The notes: generated by a model from the sequence alone, not told the origin. Numbered from the stretch's first letter, positions 10,848-22,555 are shown. The stretch is DNA of 64,000 nucleotides from Meandrina meandrites (GCA_963693305.1 OY855910.1:16865862-16929861), one strand, 5' to 3'. A program made the numbers and translations.

Positions 10848-12230
10848 ATCTAGAGCTAAGCTTTGTTTGACAATATAATATACAGTGGAATCCCCTTTAT
10901 TGAACACTTGAGTTTTTGGACCTTCTGATAAATGGAAGCAAAAGCAGTTTCCTTTCACACAGTCAAACACTCCAACATTACCCCCAATTTCTCAAATTTG
11001 CACCTTATTTATTCCCCTATGAGGCTCGAAAAATCTAGATTCCACCATATGTTAACTTTTATGTCAGGGTCCAAGATTGACTTAAACTACAGCATTTAAC
11101 ATTTTCATCAGCCCTTAAATATAAGACATAAGAGTTATTTATGATCAATACTAACTAGTTGCTCATTTTGAGCTGATAGTCTGAGCTTTTGTCATTTCAA
11201 AATAATATATCAAAAAGGGATTCAGGTTAGGTTTTCAGTTTCAATCAACCTGTGATGGTCTGTTCAGGACTGTATATAGTTTTGGAATGTTTTGATGTGA
11301 AAAGTAATTTAATTATTTAGGGTTATTAAGATGTTTGTTCTGAAAATGTTCAGTTATTATAGCAGACACTTCTGTGTAACTGTCAGAATAAATTAAAGGT
11401 GGTTTGTTTACAATGGACTGTGTACTTTCGAGTAATTCCAGTTTAGCTATATAACTTACCCTAAAAAATTCTGTCTTTTGAGAACCCCCACACTTCATTC
11501 TTGATAACAAAAGTCATTTTCAGCCAGATTAAAATTTGTAGTACACTTCATTGAAAATATTTGTAGAGCTCTAGAACTCAAAATGCATTTAAATTGGTTT
11601 ACACTTTGGTACAGAATTTCAGCAAAACTGTGGCCAATCAACCTCTTTAGCTTCGTGTGTGAAATACAAAATGCCCATTTCACCTCTTGGTAGCTCTTAG
11701 AAAATTGAATCCTGTCTAGCTGGAAATTTTTCATTCATTTCCACATAAAGTTGTTTGGTATTCTCAAGGGTAACATCATATTGTCTGAAAAAGCCTAGCC
11801 AGGGGTAGGGACAAAAGTCAGACCGGATCAACTTGAATCGCTGATTTGAATAATCTTTGATCCAAGTTGATCCGGTCCAACTTTTGTCCCTGCCTCTTAG
11901 CCAGGGATTGTACTCTAACCGAAACAGGAATGAAGAAATGTTTTGGATGAATACAGCAAGTCAATGAGTGTCTTACAACAGTTTTTGTTTTAAAACCAAG
12001 AAAAGAATTTTAATGACAAAAAAAAACCTAAATTTACATTGCAGGACATGTGCTGCAGTCTTATTGACCAGCGCCTGACTTACAAAATATTATATGATCA
12101 AGTGTGTGTCTAATACAACTGTGGGGGGATCACGAGGGAGAAAGTGTGTTTTGGATACGGCTCGTTTGCAGTAAAGTTTGCTTTGTAGTGGACTATTTAC
12201 TATCTGCCAACAGTAATTTCTGTTATCAGT
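10848..12230. other. spacer between convergent genes
   Basis: 3' flanks of both genes of the TIR element. AATAAA at about 11387 could serve the plus-strand gene. Apart from the fold-back MITE at 11804-11897 no further feature is seen. The two minus frames at 11313-11734 are without recognisable features. Confidence 0.4.
11804..11897. mobile_element. 94-bp fold-back MITE with 8-bp target duplication
   Basis: A near-perfect hairpin: GGGACAAAAGTCAGACCGGA in the left arm pairs with ...CCGGTCCAACTTTTGTCCC in the right arm. TAGCCAGG flanks it on both sides (11796-11803 and 11898-11905). An 8-bp duplication is typical of hAT-superfamily elements. Confidence 0.75.
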
Positions 12231-15200
12231 TCAGTTCATCCTTGAAAATGCAAACTCAGTGTAATCAACGCCTGAATGTGTGCTTTGATTGGATTGTGCA
12301 AGTTCAAGTGCTCTATTCCATTTTTCTGTTTTATGCTGAAATTCAGCCTGTCCCATTTCCTTGTACTGCTTTTGCTCCTCCTCACTGAGTAATTTCCACT
12401 GCTGTCCAATTATTTTGCTGATCTCTGACATGTCCTTCTCGCAATTTTCTTTAGCATGCTGTGCATAGGCCTTTGTGTTAAAGACAATGAATCCGTTTGC
12501 TGGTCGTTTCGGTTTTTGCTTTGGGGTGTCATTTTCTTTGTTAGATTCATCCTGTTCTGCCGACTCTGGCTTTCGCTTTCGTCGCATGGTCTTCTTGAGC
12601 TCTCTGTGGGCACTGTTAGTAGTACTAACTAAAAGTTCACTTTGTTTTATAACTCTTGCATGAGCCAGTGTATTAGTGGGTGCACTGTCCAAGTTGTTTA
12701 ATTTGAGCTTGTAATTATGGATGTCTGGAAGGACTTTATCATTGTCAGCTGCAAGCACAAATTGTTTCGAGATAATTGGCCACTTGAAACGATATGCATA
12801 AACTATCGGTTTGTTGATCTTTTTGATATCCTTTTCAAGCTCTTTCTGTGATGTTATCAAAATGAAGTCTGCATCAGCAGCTTGTGCCACATCCCTTGTA
12901 AACACCTTCCCACCATTCCGGACAATAACTGGAGTGAGTTGTTCAGCGTTCGTGATGCCACTTTTGTCCTTCTTGTTTAGTCTTCCAGAAATTACAAAAG
13001 TGAGTCCATTCAAAACTTGAGGATCAGGTTCACAAAGTGATGCAATTTCAACAAAGAAAGGAGGTTCTTTAGGATTCACAGCCACTTTTACACGCTTTTT
13101 CTGTGGAGTCATTTCACAAACCATTGCCTTGGTTGTCTGCCCATCTTTTTCGATGAAAACTCTGTCTCCTCTCTTGTAGTTGTCAGCTTCCTGGCTTGCC
13201 AGAGATGTATCTTCAACATTTGCTGCTTCTGACTGAGGGAGTTGTTCCTCTGGAGTAGAAGACTGAAGAGTGATATTGCTATCAGCTTCTTGGCTTGGCA
13301 GAGATGAATCTTCAACATTCAAACTGTTTAATGAAGGCTGATTTTCTGCTGCAGCTTCTGACCGAGGGAGCTGTTGCTCTGAAGTAGAAGACTGAGGAGT
13401 GCTGGTTGACTCTTGGCATGATGAATTACCAGCCTGGACTGAGGGAGATTCAACTGCCTTCATTTCAGTAGTGTAGTCAAGGCCTTCCTCTTCAAATTTC
13501 TTTTGAACATATAACTCATATGCTTCCTTGACAGCTGTTGGGCACTTCTCTATACGTCTTCTTAGAAATCTGTAGTGCCATGTAAATAGTGTGATAATGG
13601 GGTCTTGCTTCTTCCAACCTCCTCCCCTGGCAGAGTGTCCAAAGTACAAACATTGGTGCAAGTAATGTGTTCTTTCACCACCCTCCGTGCTTCCACGAAA
13701 CAATGAATGGAACGGCAAGTCTCTGAGCATGATGGGGAATACATCTACTCTTTTCATGAGGTAAGGGTAGAGCTTTGATGATCCATAGCGCAGTAAAGTT
13801 AAGGCATGGGAGAGATCAGCAAGTTTCACATACTTGTCTATTTCAGTGTCCGTAAGACCAAATCTGTAATCGGATGGATCTTTAGAGCCAACAGATGCTC
13901 CCGAATTTAATCGCTCAGGAAATTGCCTTGGGTCTTCATCCCACCGTTCCATTTTATGAAGTTCCCAGTTCACATCCCATATTTTCATCTCAAGGTCATA
14001 CTCTGAAATCTTCATAGAAGGCCAATTCAGTTCATTCTTCAGGTGAACAGGCAAATCAAAAAACACTTCTTTCCTGGCAACATTCTCCAGAATTTCTGGG
14101 TAAGGGCTTCCTGCATATTCACTTGCTGGTGATGATATTGTCTCAGCATGATTCACATTAAGTGTAATCTGCTCCAGCTTCTTGCCCTCATACCGTAGTT
14201 CAAATTTGCCATTCCTTACTCCTCTGGCATTTATGTTGCTGATAAAGTGGTTTAAAGTTTGTTCTTTGGCAGCATGCCCTCCCATAGTTTGCTGGCCTTC
14301 TAAATTTAAACAGGTCATACAGCGATCAAACACCATGTGTTCCGTTAGTCTACAGAAGCAGTGATTTCCATCTGGAATGTAGCATGATGTCGGCAGTGAT
14401 GGAAGTAGTGATTCCGGATGCTCTCTGTCGATTCTGCGACCAATTTCTGATCGAAATCCAGTGTTCTCTCCAACCTTGCACCTGGTCTCCTTGGTTTCAT
14501 AATTGTACATTGTGAAGGAATCTGTACTTGTGGAATCCAACCCACCTCCAAGTAAATTATCCGAAAATTTCGAATCAGATGATATGAACACTTTGTGTCC
14601 TCTGTCGATCATCGATTCTATCCAGGAATTTAGACTGCCTTGCTTTTTGGGATCGCCAAGGTTCAGTTCTAAATTGAGGCGTGTGTCCTTTCCGTAAAAA
14701 ATTGAAAGCGGCCAGTACTCTTCTGGACTATGGTAGCTTACACCATGAAACATAGCTTCACTGTTTAACACATTTAATGTTATTGCCACACTGTCCTTCC
14801 CACCAAAATTTCTACCATCTCCGTAAATCTTCCACCATTCATTCGGAGGCAACCACCAGTACAAAAAGAGCAATGTCTCCCGGAGTCTCTCTGGACTGAT
14901 TTGCCATCCAGAGTGAGTTCTTTGTGGCTGCCAAACCACTTCAAACTCCCTTCGAAGTTTTGCCTTGAGGATGTTCACCTTGGATTCTGAGTCAAAATAT
15001 CCTGGCAATTTCCGTCTCAGTTCACGCAACATTTCTGTTGGATTGGTGGTGTCCTGAAGATTGAGCACCTCAATTGCTGACAGGTGATAGTGTTGGGCAG
15101 CATCCTGTTGTATGATAAGGTCATAAATTGGCTTCCTTTTCTGGGGATCGTGAGCAATTTTGGCCAAATTTACAACATCCTGAGGGGTTAAACTTCCATC

Positions 15201-16298
15201 CCAGTTTTCATTATCATGATCATCTCCCTTGCAGTTAGTTACTGTTTCTGCCAATGATGCAATGAAATCATTTTTTGAGCCATGATGAACATTTTTTGCA
15301 AGTTTTGTAAGTCCATCTCTCTGCAGGTTCAGGCGACGGACAACTTCTCTGGAGGTAAACTTTCGCCCTTTATCTTGTGTTTGCCTTATGCTTTCTTGGC
15401 GTGTCAGAAGATCTTGAGTGCGGATGTGTTTAGACATTGATGCTTGCTGTGCGTGATTGCAAGGTGGAGTTACTGTTAATGGCGTTGCAAGAATTTGGGT
15501 TGATGCACTTGTTGATGTTGAAACTGGCGTTGATGTAAGCACAGGAGTTTGTGGCTCAGAAATAGTGGTTGGATGTTCAGATGACACAGGTGGTAACATA
15601 CATGTAGATGGTTGTTCAGGTGTAGATGAAGGGTGCTCACTTGGTGGCGTTGTAGCAGCAGCATTTACAAGTATTTGAATCAAATCACAGCGCAGTTGTA
15701 TTGCAGTAGTTGTTTCCTCCCCTTGCAAAGTACTAGTGATGGTAAATAGTAGCAGAATTGCAGCTTGGCATGACATGTGGGTACGAATTTTTGCCGCATC
15801 ACTTTTGAAAACATATTCTTCTCTTACAACTAAACCTGGAGACATCAACAAAAAGTTGTTCTGTTTAATATAAAGGTAATGCGTAAATGCCATGATTTAA
15901 CCTTTTAGAATTGCATAATATTTACACTTCCTTATTAAACATAATTTTCACATGTCTTATTGTGGCAGATCTGGAGGAGGGCCTTGGCCTTTTTAGACCA
16001 TAAAGAAGCCCAAGAAAATTAATTTTGAGAGAACCCCTATCACCTTCAATGAATTAGGATTATTAAATAAACAACAACAATCAATTTTTTTCAAGTGTGT
16101 TTTATGATGGATCGCAAAAAAACACTGGCTTTAAAATACAATATTCTGACTCGTAAGCCTTACCGTGCTTTTCAAGAACTGCGTCCAGATGTTTATATCC
16201 CTTCTTCTTTACGTGAGTTTTCAATCCAAGTGCAACAAGAAATGAATCGTCAATCTTGAAGAACTTTGTGTCCCCAATGAACGTCGCTTTAAAGTTTT
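12231..16298 (-). CDS. large nuclear protein with BRCT domain and C-terminal HMG box; candidate transposase
   Basis: The last exon, 15835-12231, has about 1,200 codons. An upstream exon, 16298-16164, ends CACG|GTAAGG and matches the acceptor CTCCAG|GTTTAG in phase 1; more 5' exons may exist. Numbered from the in-frame Met at 15893: Ser/Thr/Pro-rich 85-165; unrecognised core 190-800 with DGRNFGGKDS (~357), VFISSDSKFSDN (~437), CFCRLTEHMVFDRCMTC (~515-530) and STEGGERTHYLHQ (~739); a repetitive acidic linker 815-905; Tudor-like KRGDRVFIEKDG (~905-950); BRCT (LNGLTFVISGRL to about 1055); HMG box (KRPANGFIVFNTKAYAQHAK, about 1128-1200). The HMG box should bend DNA and the BRCT domain bind phosphoproteins. 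The core has Asp/Glu spacing that could suit an RNase-H-fold transposase, but I do not recognise the family. Its place inside TIRs supports that reading. Confidence 0.82.
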
Positions 16299-17018
16299 CT
16301 GGCCACATTTGCGGGGCAATTGTCGGTCAAGAGAGTCGTCCTAAAGGTAAACAATGGATTTATTTATACGTTTCAGTCGAAAGCTTACCGATCAAGGGAA
16401 TTCGCCGACTTCACGGCGGGGGACATGCAAGTATTTTGTAGTTTAGCTCAATGAACTTCACATACGTTTCAATGGACTTACCGTCAAAAGTGCTTTGATT
16501 TCTGGAAGGATTGAACTGTCATTGAGACTTCTGAGATTTACACGCTGGTAGACCTTCAATTCGCTCGATTAACAACTCGCGTTGTTGTGATCCGCGATGC
16601 TGACCCGAAACACAAAATCGGTTGATACTACCGTGACACTAAACTTCTGAAAAGATGAAATGTCATTGACAATTTTGATATTTCGCTTAAAAAACGCTCG
16701 CGTTGTTGTGATCCGTGATGTTCATCCGTGACAAAGAATTGTTGGTCGTCACAGCAACCACATGAATCTGACCAATAGAAATCGCGTTTTCCTTGCCGTG
16801 ACGTTTATACTCGACCTGTCCTGCCCGTTCGATCGTATCGTTCCAGAAAAGCTATAAGACAAAGGAAATCAGCAAAGAAACATTAAATGACAGACAAAAG
16901 GGTACACGGAATTCGCAATCCAACACACTCATTTTATTTTCTTCTTGCTTACTAATGTCTGCATTTAATTCGATGAATCGACTACGAAAAACGGGCCGAC
17001 TTCCAACAGCTAGCTAGC
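16299..17018. other. probable 5' region of the BRCT-HMG gene
   Basis: On the minus strand a strong donor-like site TTGACG|GTAAGT lies at about 16482, preceded by a short open piece (FNPSRNQSTFD), which may be another small exon joining to 16298. Upstream of that no clear first exon was found. No other gene is seen. Confidence 0.35.
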
Positions 17019-17060
17019 TATCGATCGATCGATCGATCGATCGATCGATCGATCGATCGA
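17019..17060. repeat. (ATCG)n microsatellite
   Basis: About ten uninterrupted copies of ATCG, preceded by AGCTAGCTAGCT. It lies between the putative 5' region of the minus gene and the right end of the TIR element. Confidence 0.95.
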
Positions 17061-17089
17061 CAGAGTGTTTTTATAAATAAATAATCCGG

Positions 17090-17572
17090 TTCCATGGCTT
17101 TATATTTGACTTGGACTTTCAAAGCGGTAGCTTAGATTCAAATGAACACTGGAATGAATAAAAGGAGCAAATTTATTGATGAAAATCATTCCAGAAACTA
17201 GAATGTTTGCGAGTGTTTTTGCGGTGTCTGACATTTGCAGACGCCGAGCATTGCGTTATGTCAATTTCTCAGCCTTTCCCGGGGCCTTTCCACGTGCATA
17301 CTTTGAGCTTTTTCAGACCTTTCTTACGAATAAATTAAACGCAACAATAGGGTTTAAAAAAAATCAATCAAGCAGAAATCCTAAAACAAAGCAAAAATAT
17401 CGCACCTAACATCAAAGCGTTTGCGCTCGTGCAGTAGCCAGCCACATCTTCGGAAAGTAATCGGTCCGTGAGTTATGAATATTCAATGAGAAAGAACAAT
17501 AGCGTGAATATATGAATAATAATCGACCCACAAAATGTGGGTACACACTTAAAGCGTGCCTGTGTTGTAATG
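17090..17572. repeat. right-end block of the TIR element, shared with 49404-49884
   Basis: From CCGGTTCCATGGCTTTATAT to the terminal ...GTGTTGTAATG, this block matches 49404-49884 at high similarity over the full length, including TTTGCGCTCGTGCAGTAGCC. The 77-codon plus frame inside is not thought to be a gene. The last 23 bases are the right TIR. Confidence 0.88.
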
Positions 17573-17960
17573 ATATTAATTTAATTCCGGCGACATTTTG
17601 TCAGCCCGGCCTGTATTGGCCAAATAACAATTTTATGTTTGAGGCTTTGTTCCTCTATTATTACTGGAGTTTTGATTCCTCCAGCCTATGTTTGAGGCTT
17701 CGTTCCTCTATTATTACTGGAGTTTTGATTCCTCCAGCCGATGTTTGAGGCTTCATTCCTCTATTATTACTGGAGTTTTGATTCCTCCAGCCGATGTTTG
17801 AGGCTTCGTTCCTCTATTATTACTGGAGTTTTGATTCCTCCAGCCTATGTTTGAGGCTTCGTTCCTCTGTAATAATTATTACTGGAGTTTTGATTCCTCC
17901 AGGTTATGTTTGAGGCTTTGTTCCTCTTTCATTATTATTATTATTATTATTATTACTATT
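17573..17960 (+). repeat. tandem array of paired hairpins, about 53-bp unit, six copies
   Basis: A leader (GGCGACATTTTGTCAGCCCG) precedes six units of TATGTTTGAGGCTTCGTTCC...CTGGAGTTTTGATTCCTCCAG. Each unit holds two small inverted repeats, GAGG...CCTC and GGAG...CTCC, with A/T-rich spacers, and a (TTA)n tract follows. A related leader and two units lie at 7660-7830. A similar style of array, with a different unit, follows the SGNH fragment at 58575-58935. Confidence 0.9.
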
Positions 17961-20148
17961 ATGATTATTTTAACTGGATTTTTTGTTCCTTATTTATTTG
18001 GTTATTTGTTAAATTTTGATTATTTACATGTAATAACTTCTTCTGTCAGGGTCATTGTTGTTTCAGTATGTTTTATTGTACATTATATTTTACTCACCTT
18101 TTCCTTAGTACTTGCTAAGGCTTACAGGAATGTAAGTAGCCATTGCTGTATTTTGCAGTTTCCAAACATGACTTGTTTTATAATCTCTGCCTCTTTCATT
18201 GTGTTGAGCCAATCATTTTTATGCCCCTTGGGCTTTATTTCTGGCTGTTTGCCGAGAAAACATACTGGTGTTTGCCACAGCAGCATAAGGGCATACACCT
18301 TGGGAGTACATGTTTGTGTATTCCAAATTAATTAAGCATTGTAATCCCTCTTTTACATGTTGCCAGCCTCTTTATATAAAGAATACTGATCTCAACCCAT
18401 ACAAGTATATCAGTCACAATATCATAATGCCACCAAAGCCTATAAGCAGGGACAAAGGTGGTTGTTTCCTTCAACTGGAATTTACAATTGATTCAACCAT
18501 TCTATGTGAATTTCACTCCATTCCTGTTAAACATAAGTACTCAATGCGCACTCAATGAGAATAAATCTTGTACTTTTATTATCTACATTTCTAGTTAATT
18601 ATAGACCAGAACTTTATTTTATGGGAACTCTATCTCCTGTCCTTTTAGTCTGCTCTCAATTAGCAGCTGGCTGATAATCACACTAAGTGAAGTTAACTGA
18701 AGAGTGGAAAGATTGGCATCTTTTGTCTTGGAATTTGTTAATTCTCAGTTGTTGTTTTCGATTCTTGTTTCATAATAAATTTTCTGAGTTTAGTCGCTTA
18801 TAGACACTGGTCCATTACAGGTATTGATAATTTTATTTCAACATTTTCACCACCTTTGGATTTCCACCATGTTTTTCACCACTCAGCAATGGTTTTTTAT
18901 TTGTGCATTTAGCCAATAACCTGAGTCTCGTTGCTCTTTGATTACTACACCATGAAGATATGATTTTATCTTTTAGTTTCCAGTATTTTCAGTCCAGGGC
19001 ATTTTTACTGTTCTAGCTTTCCTTAATTTGATTTGACTAAGAACACTTGATCACTTGTTTTAAACTATGTTGCTTGTTTTAAACTATGTTGCGCTCGGAG
19101 GTATTTTTCAATACTTGGAATTTTTCAGTGCAATCCACTGTTATGGCTTACATCCCAATCGGAACACGAGTTCAAAAAAGATGCCTCCAGTGTTTTTGCG
19201 CTACAGGAAAGTAGTGTGGTACAGTAGCTCCAGTGTCCAATATCCAGGTCCAGAAACTGTTTGACATTCATGTCATGGTGACAAGGGCTGCAGCAGTTGG
19301 GAACTTGTGAACACATCAACAACTATCATTGTATTAAAAGCTCAATTCGTGTAGACATTCTCTTGGAAAATCAGAGTAATGTACAAAAAGTTGATCTTAA
19401 TATGTGTGCAAGTCTTACTTCATGTATCATTGGCATTGTATTGCTTCTCTTGCTGACTTGATGTATAGTGTGACTTCTTTAGGATAATGGACCATCATTT
19501 TTGAGCAAGGGCCAAAAGTGGTTGGAACATTATTTATATAACTATACTTAGCTCATAACTTTGACATCTAGCCATTACTTTATTGGCACCGTATTGTCTG
19601 TTATACTGATGTGGAGTATGGTTGTCAGTTAGGAAAATGACTTCATTTTCATTCATTTTTGAGCAGGGGCCAAAGTGGTGGGACCATTACAATTACTATA
19701 TTTAACTTGCAAATGTGACCCCGGAACAGGGGAATTATATTAAGTATATGCTTCTGTTCAAAATTTTATCGGGATGAACAGGGCTGACTTCCAAGGGCAG
19801 CAGTCCACCTTCATCTTTGTAATCCTTTGATCCTATGATATGCGTACCTGTTATTGAGAGGTGAGGCTGTTTTGCAAGGGCGGCAGTCTTACTGATCTCC
19901 TTTTATTATAGTTGCAAGTTGTTGCTGTTTTAATAAAATTTTTGTGGATGTCTTGTTAGGACCATGGTCAAATTGTTCAAGTGCTATGGCAGGAGAATAT
20001 TAAACACTTTGGCCTATAAGCACATATTTACGTGCTAAAAAATTTTATCAAACTACAAGGCTAAATCTTGGGTGCCCTGAAGTACAGAAATCCATTTGAC
20101 TGTTTGTCTCTTTTATAGCAATGTGCAAACACGACTCAATCCTTAATT
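17961..20148. other. non-coding interior of the split-direct-repeat element, right part
   Basis: The longest frame (17847-18335) starts in the hairpin array and is hydrophobic low-complexity translation, so it is not called. A diverged duplication is visible: 19429-19535 and 19578-19690 share ATTGGCAC/TTGTATTG and TTTTTGAGCAGGGGCCAAAG. No RT, RNase H or YR motif was seen. Confidence 0.45.
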
Positions 20149-22024
20149 CAGGGTTTTCAAAAGTAACCGGCGCCCGACGCAAGTCACCGGCTACTTCGAA
20201 CGTTAGCGCCGGGTACTTTTGGAAGTCAAAATTAAAAAAATAATAGTAATAAAAAATTGCGATTCCTATGGGTTAAGTTAAAGATAAAATATTTTGTTCT
20301 TGCCCATTGCTCACGTTCCAGCATCAGAAATCGTAGCTCTTTTATTCAAAAGCATTCAACGTGGACCGGGAACCATTTGCATTTTCCCGCGAAAGACTGA
20401 CATCCTTTCGTGACTAGTTTCTTCTTGCGTAAGCGAATGTGAATTCGTGAGAGCTTTGTACTTGGTGCTTTCTTTAAGAAAATGGTCCCAGTCACCGGGT
20501 GAAAAGGCAGAAATCACAGCCACTTTTAACCCAGTTTGAATTCAAACATCAAAGAAAGGAGATTGCTGGTATGAAACACTTTTTAAGGCCCGTTTACACA
20601 GGCGAGTTTTGTCGCGCAATTCGGTGCAATTTTTGTCGCGCCGAAGTTGCACGAAGTTGCAAGGCCCGTTTACACAGGCGAGTTTTGTCGTGCAACTCGA
20701 TGCAATTTTTGTCACGCCGAAGTTGCATCAAGTTTCGAACATGTTCGAAACTTGATGCAACTTCATGGCGACAAAAATTGCACCGAATTGCACGACAAAA
20801 ATCGCCTGTGTAAACAGGCCTTTAAAATGCAAATTGTTTAGTGTTCGCCGGGTTTCTGTTTACAATACCCCAGTCGATCAGAAAATAAGTTTTGGTGCTT
20901 CTTATGAATGAAACATTGCTTGAAAACAATATTGTATCGCTTTGGTTGAATTATTTATTGTCAACAAGGCAATTTGTAAGGGATGCTTTTATTTATTCAA
21001 CGTTTGGTTTCGTGAGGCGCCGTTTCATGAGTGTGAACAGTGGCAGACTCTAGCGATTAAATAAATTTTATGCCGACACAAATTTGTTCAAATTTAACTC
21101 TTGATATAAGCCAAGGCATTTTTAAGATTTTTGTGAGACTTAAAGTTTAATTTCAAGTCTTCATCATTAGTAAACCGGATGAAACTGAATGTTTTACAGT
21201 TCTTTATGGAAAATTAATTTTATATGGAGCCGACACAGCCAGACTTGTCGCGAGTATGTCGCGCAACATGTTACGGCTCGCTTAACATAAAATTTTTTAA
21301 CCTTTTGTTTTCGTGGAGTTTTACTGAAATTGTTTGTTTAGAAGAGCATTGTTACTTTGATAACTAAACAACAGTTAAAACAGTTGTGCCCGCAGAATAT
21401 AACTGATTTATCTAATCGATTGAAATTTAGCTAACAATGCATTATTTACGGAGCTTGTATGTAGCGCGAACAAATAAAATTAAATCTCCACCTTTTACTC
21501 AAATTTTGTATTCGCGAGGTCATTACGTGAGGCCGAAATAACTATGCTTGGTTTCTTTAACGCGTTGGTCATGAAACTGTTCATCTTTATTTTCAATAAG
21601 TAGGAAAACTCTGACTGCAAAAATAAATTTCAAAAGTTGATTCATGTTATAACAGGTCAATGAAGTACTGATGAGGGAAAGAGGTCAATTTTTATTCGGA
21701 TGTAATATGTAACATGGGAAAAGCGTTGTAATATGTATGAGTAAACATAATTTTCAAAAAAAACTCTAGGTTATAATAAAGTGTACAACGACCTAAAAAA
21801 TAACTTTTTGGTCCTGAAAATGCACCAGAATGCACCTCAGAGCATGCAGATTTTCAATTTTTTCTGGGGGAGGCCCCCCATACCCCCCCCTGCAGGAGGG
21901 GGAAACCCCCTCCCTCACCCTCCCCATGGGCAGCTTTGCCGCCCAGCGCCGCTAGCGCGGCGCATTGGTGCTCCGGCTATTTTCCAATTTCCTCCTGATA
22001 CTTTTTTCCATTTTGAAAACCCTG
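20149..22024. mobile_element. 1.9-kb TIR transposon with CAGGGTTTTCAAAA ends
   Basis: CAGGGTTTTCAAAAG at 20149 is the reverse complement of the right end ...TTTTGAAAACCCTG at 22011-22024. CTTAAT flanks it on both sides (20142-20147 and 22025-22030), with one extra T on the left. CAGGG termini are common among hAT elements, but 6-8 bp of duplication cannot settle the class. No transposase is encoded. GC-rich inverted stretches near 21865-21965 (GGGGGAGGCCCCCC and GCCGCTAGCGCGGC) lie close to the right end. It contains a nested MITE at 20589-20820. Confidence 0.7.
20589..20820. mobile_element. fold-back MITE nested in the CAGGG element
   Basis: GGCCCGTTTACACAGGCGAG at the left pairs with ...CGCCTGTGTAAACAGGCC at the right, with long internal complementarity centred on about 20737 (CGAACATGTTCG). 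The left arm is duplicated in tandem (20589 and 20663). Flanks TTTAA...TTTAA suggest a TTAA-type or similar AT target. Confidence 0.7.
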
Positions 22025-22555
22025 CTTAATCACCCCATTTGAGCAACTGGGTAGAATGCCCAGTCAACTTTATAAATTTCATAGTAAAATTACTTCATGG
22101 GCACCCAGGTTTATTTTCTTCAAATAATTCATAATTAACTTAAGAGTACATAGTTTAATTATACAAGGCAGTTATGTTCACCTTTCTCCCTCAAGGTTGT
22201 AAAGTGCCTGGCTCTGCATTCGGGAGGGTTCAGGTTTTCCTCCTAAAAGGAGGTTTTTTCCTGACGGGCAGCAGGCACGCATATTTACAATAGATTCTAT
22301 TACCATTTTGCTATCCGGTTTAGATACAATTAGATGTCAAGTGTTCTTTGTCAGCTGCACTAGCAAGGGCGGTGCAGCAGTTAGTTGACTCCACAGTTCT
22401 ATTCTGGCAAGGCACCTGAAGGGCTGCGATGGTTTGCTTCTCTGGTTGGCTTACCAGCTATAGTGGCACCAGTGTCTTCTGTCTTACAGTAATTATATCG
22501 TGTTGCTTTGGCCTCGGGTGGGGTGGCCCTCTCACTCGTTCCTCGTGTGGGCTGT
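22025..22555. other. unassigned interior sequence before B1
   Basis: Non-coding. A small hairpin TTTTCCTCCTAAAAGGAGGT lies at about 22233-22252. Nothing else is recognised. Confidence 0.4.

Larger units (their letters stand above)
7904..17572. mobile_element. 9.7-kb TIR DNA transposon candidate carrying two spliced genes
   Basis: CATTACAACACAGGCACGCT and the next bases TTA at 7904-7926 are the exact reverse complement of 17550-17572, a 23-bp terminal inverted repeat with further TGTGT similarity inside. The right-hand ~480 bp (about 17090-17572) recurs at 49404-49884 and stops at the same base, so this end is a true element boundary. No clean target duplication is visible in the AT-rich flanks. 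Inside are two convergent, spliced genes, at 8780-10847 (+) and 12231-16298 (-), two small MITEs and an ATCG microsatellite. Both genes look intact, unlike nearly everything else in the window, which suggests a fairly young insertion. Confidence 0.78.

Noticed and set aside
12475..15678. Numerous plus-strand and other minus-strand frames over the BRCT-HMG gene
   Set aside because: Shadows of the long minus-strand coding frame.
16102..16308. Independent 68-residue protein
   Set aside because: A donor CACG|GTAAGG inside it matches the phase of the large downstream exon, so it is better read as an upstream exon of the BRCT-HMG gene.
17573..17960. CRISPR-like array
   Set aside because: Units are contiguous tandem repeats without unique spacers, and the genome is eukaryotic.
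17847..18335. 162-codon open frame as a membrane protein
   Set aside because: It starts in the hairpin array, runs through a (TTA)n tract read as poly-Ile, and has no family features.
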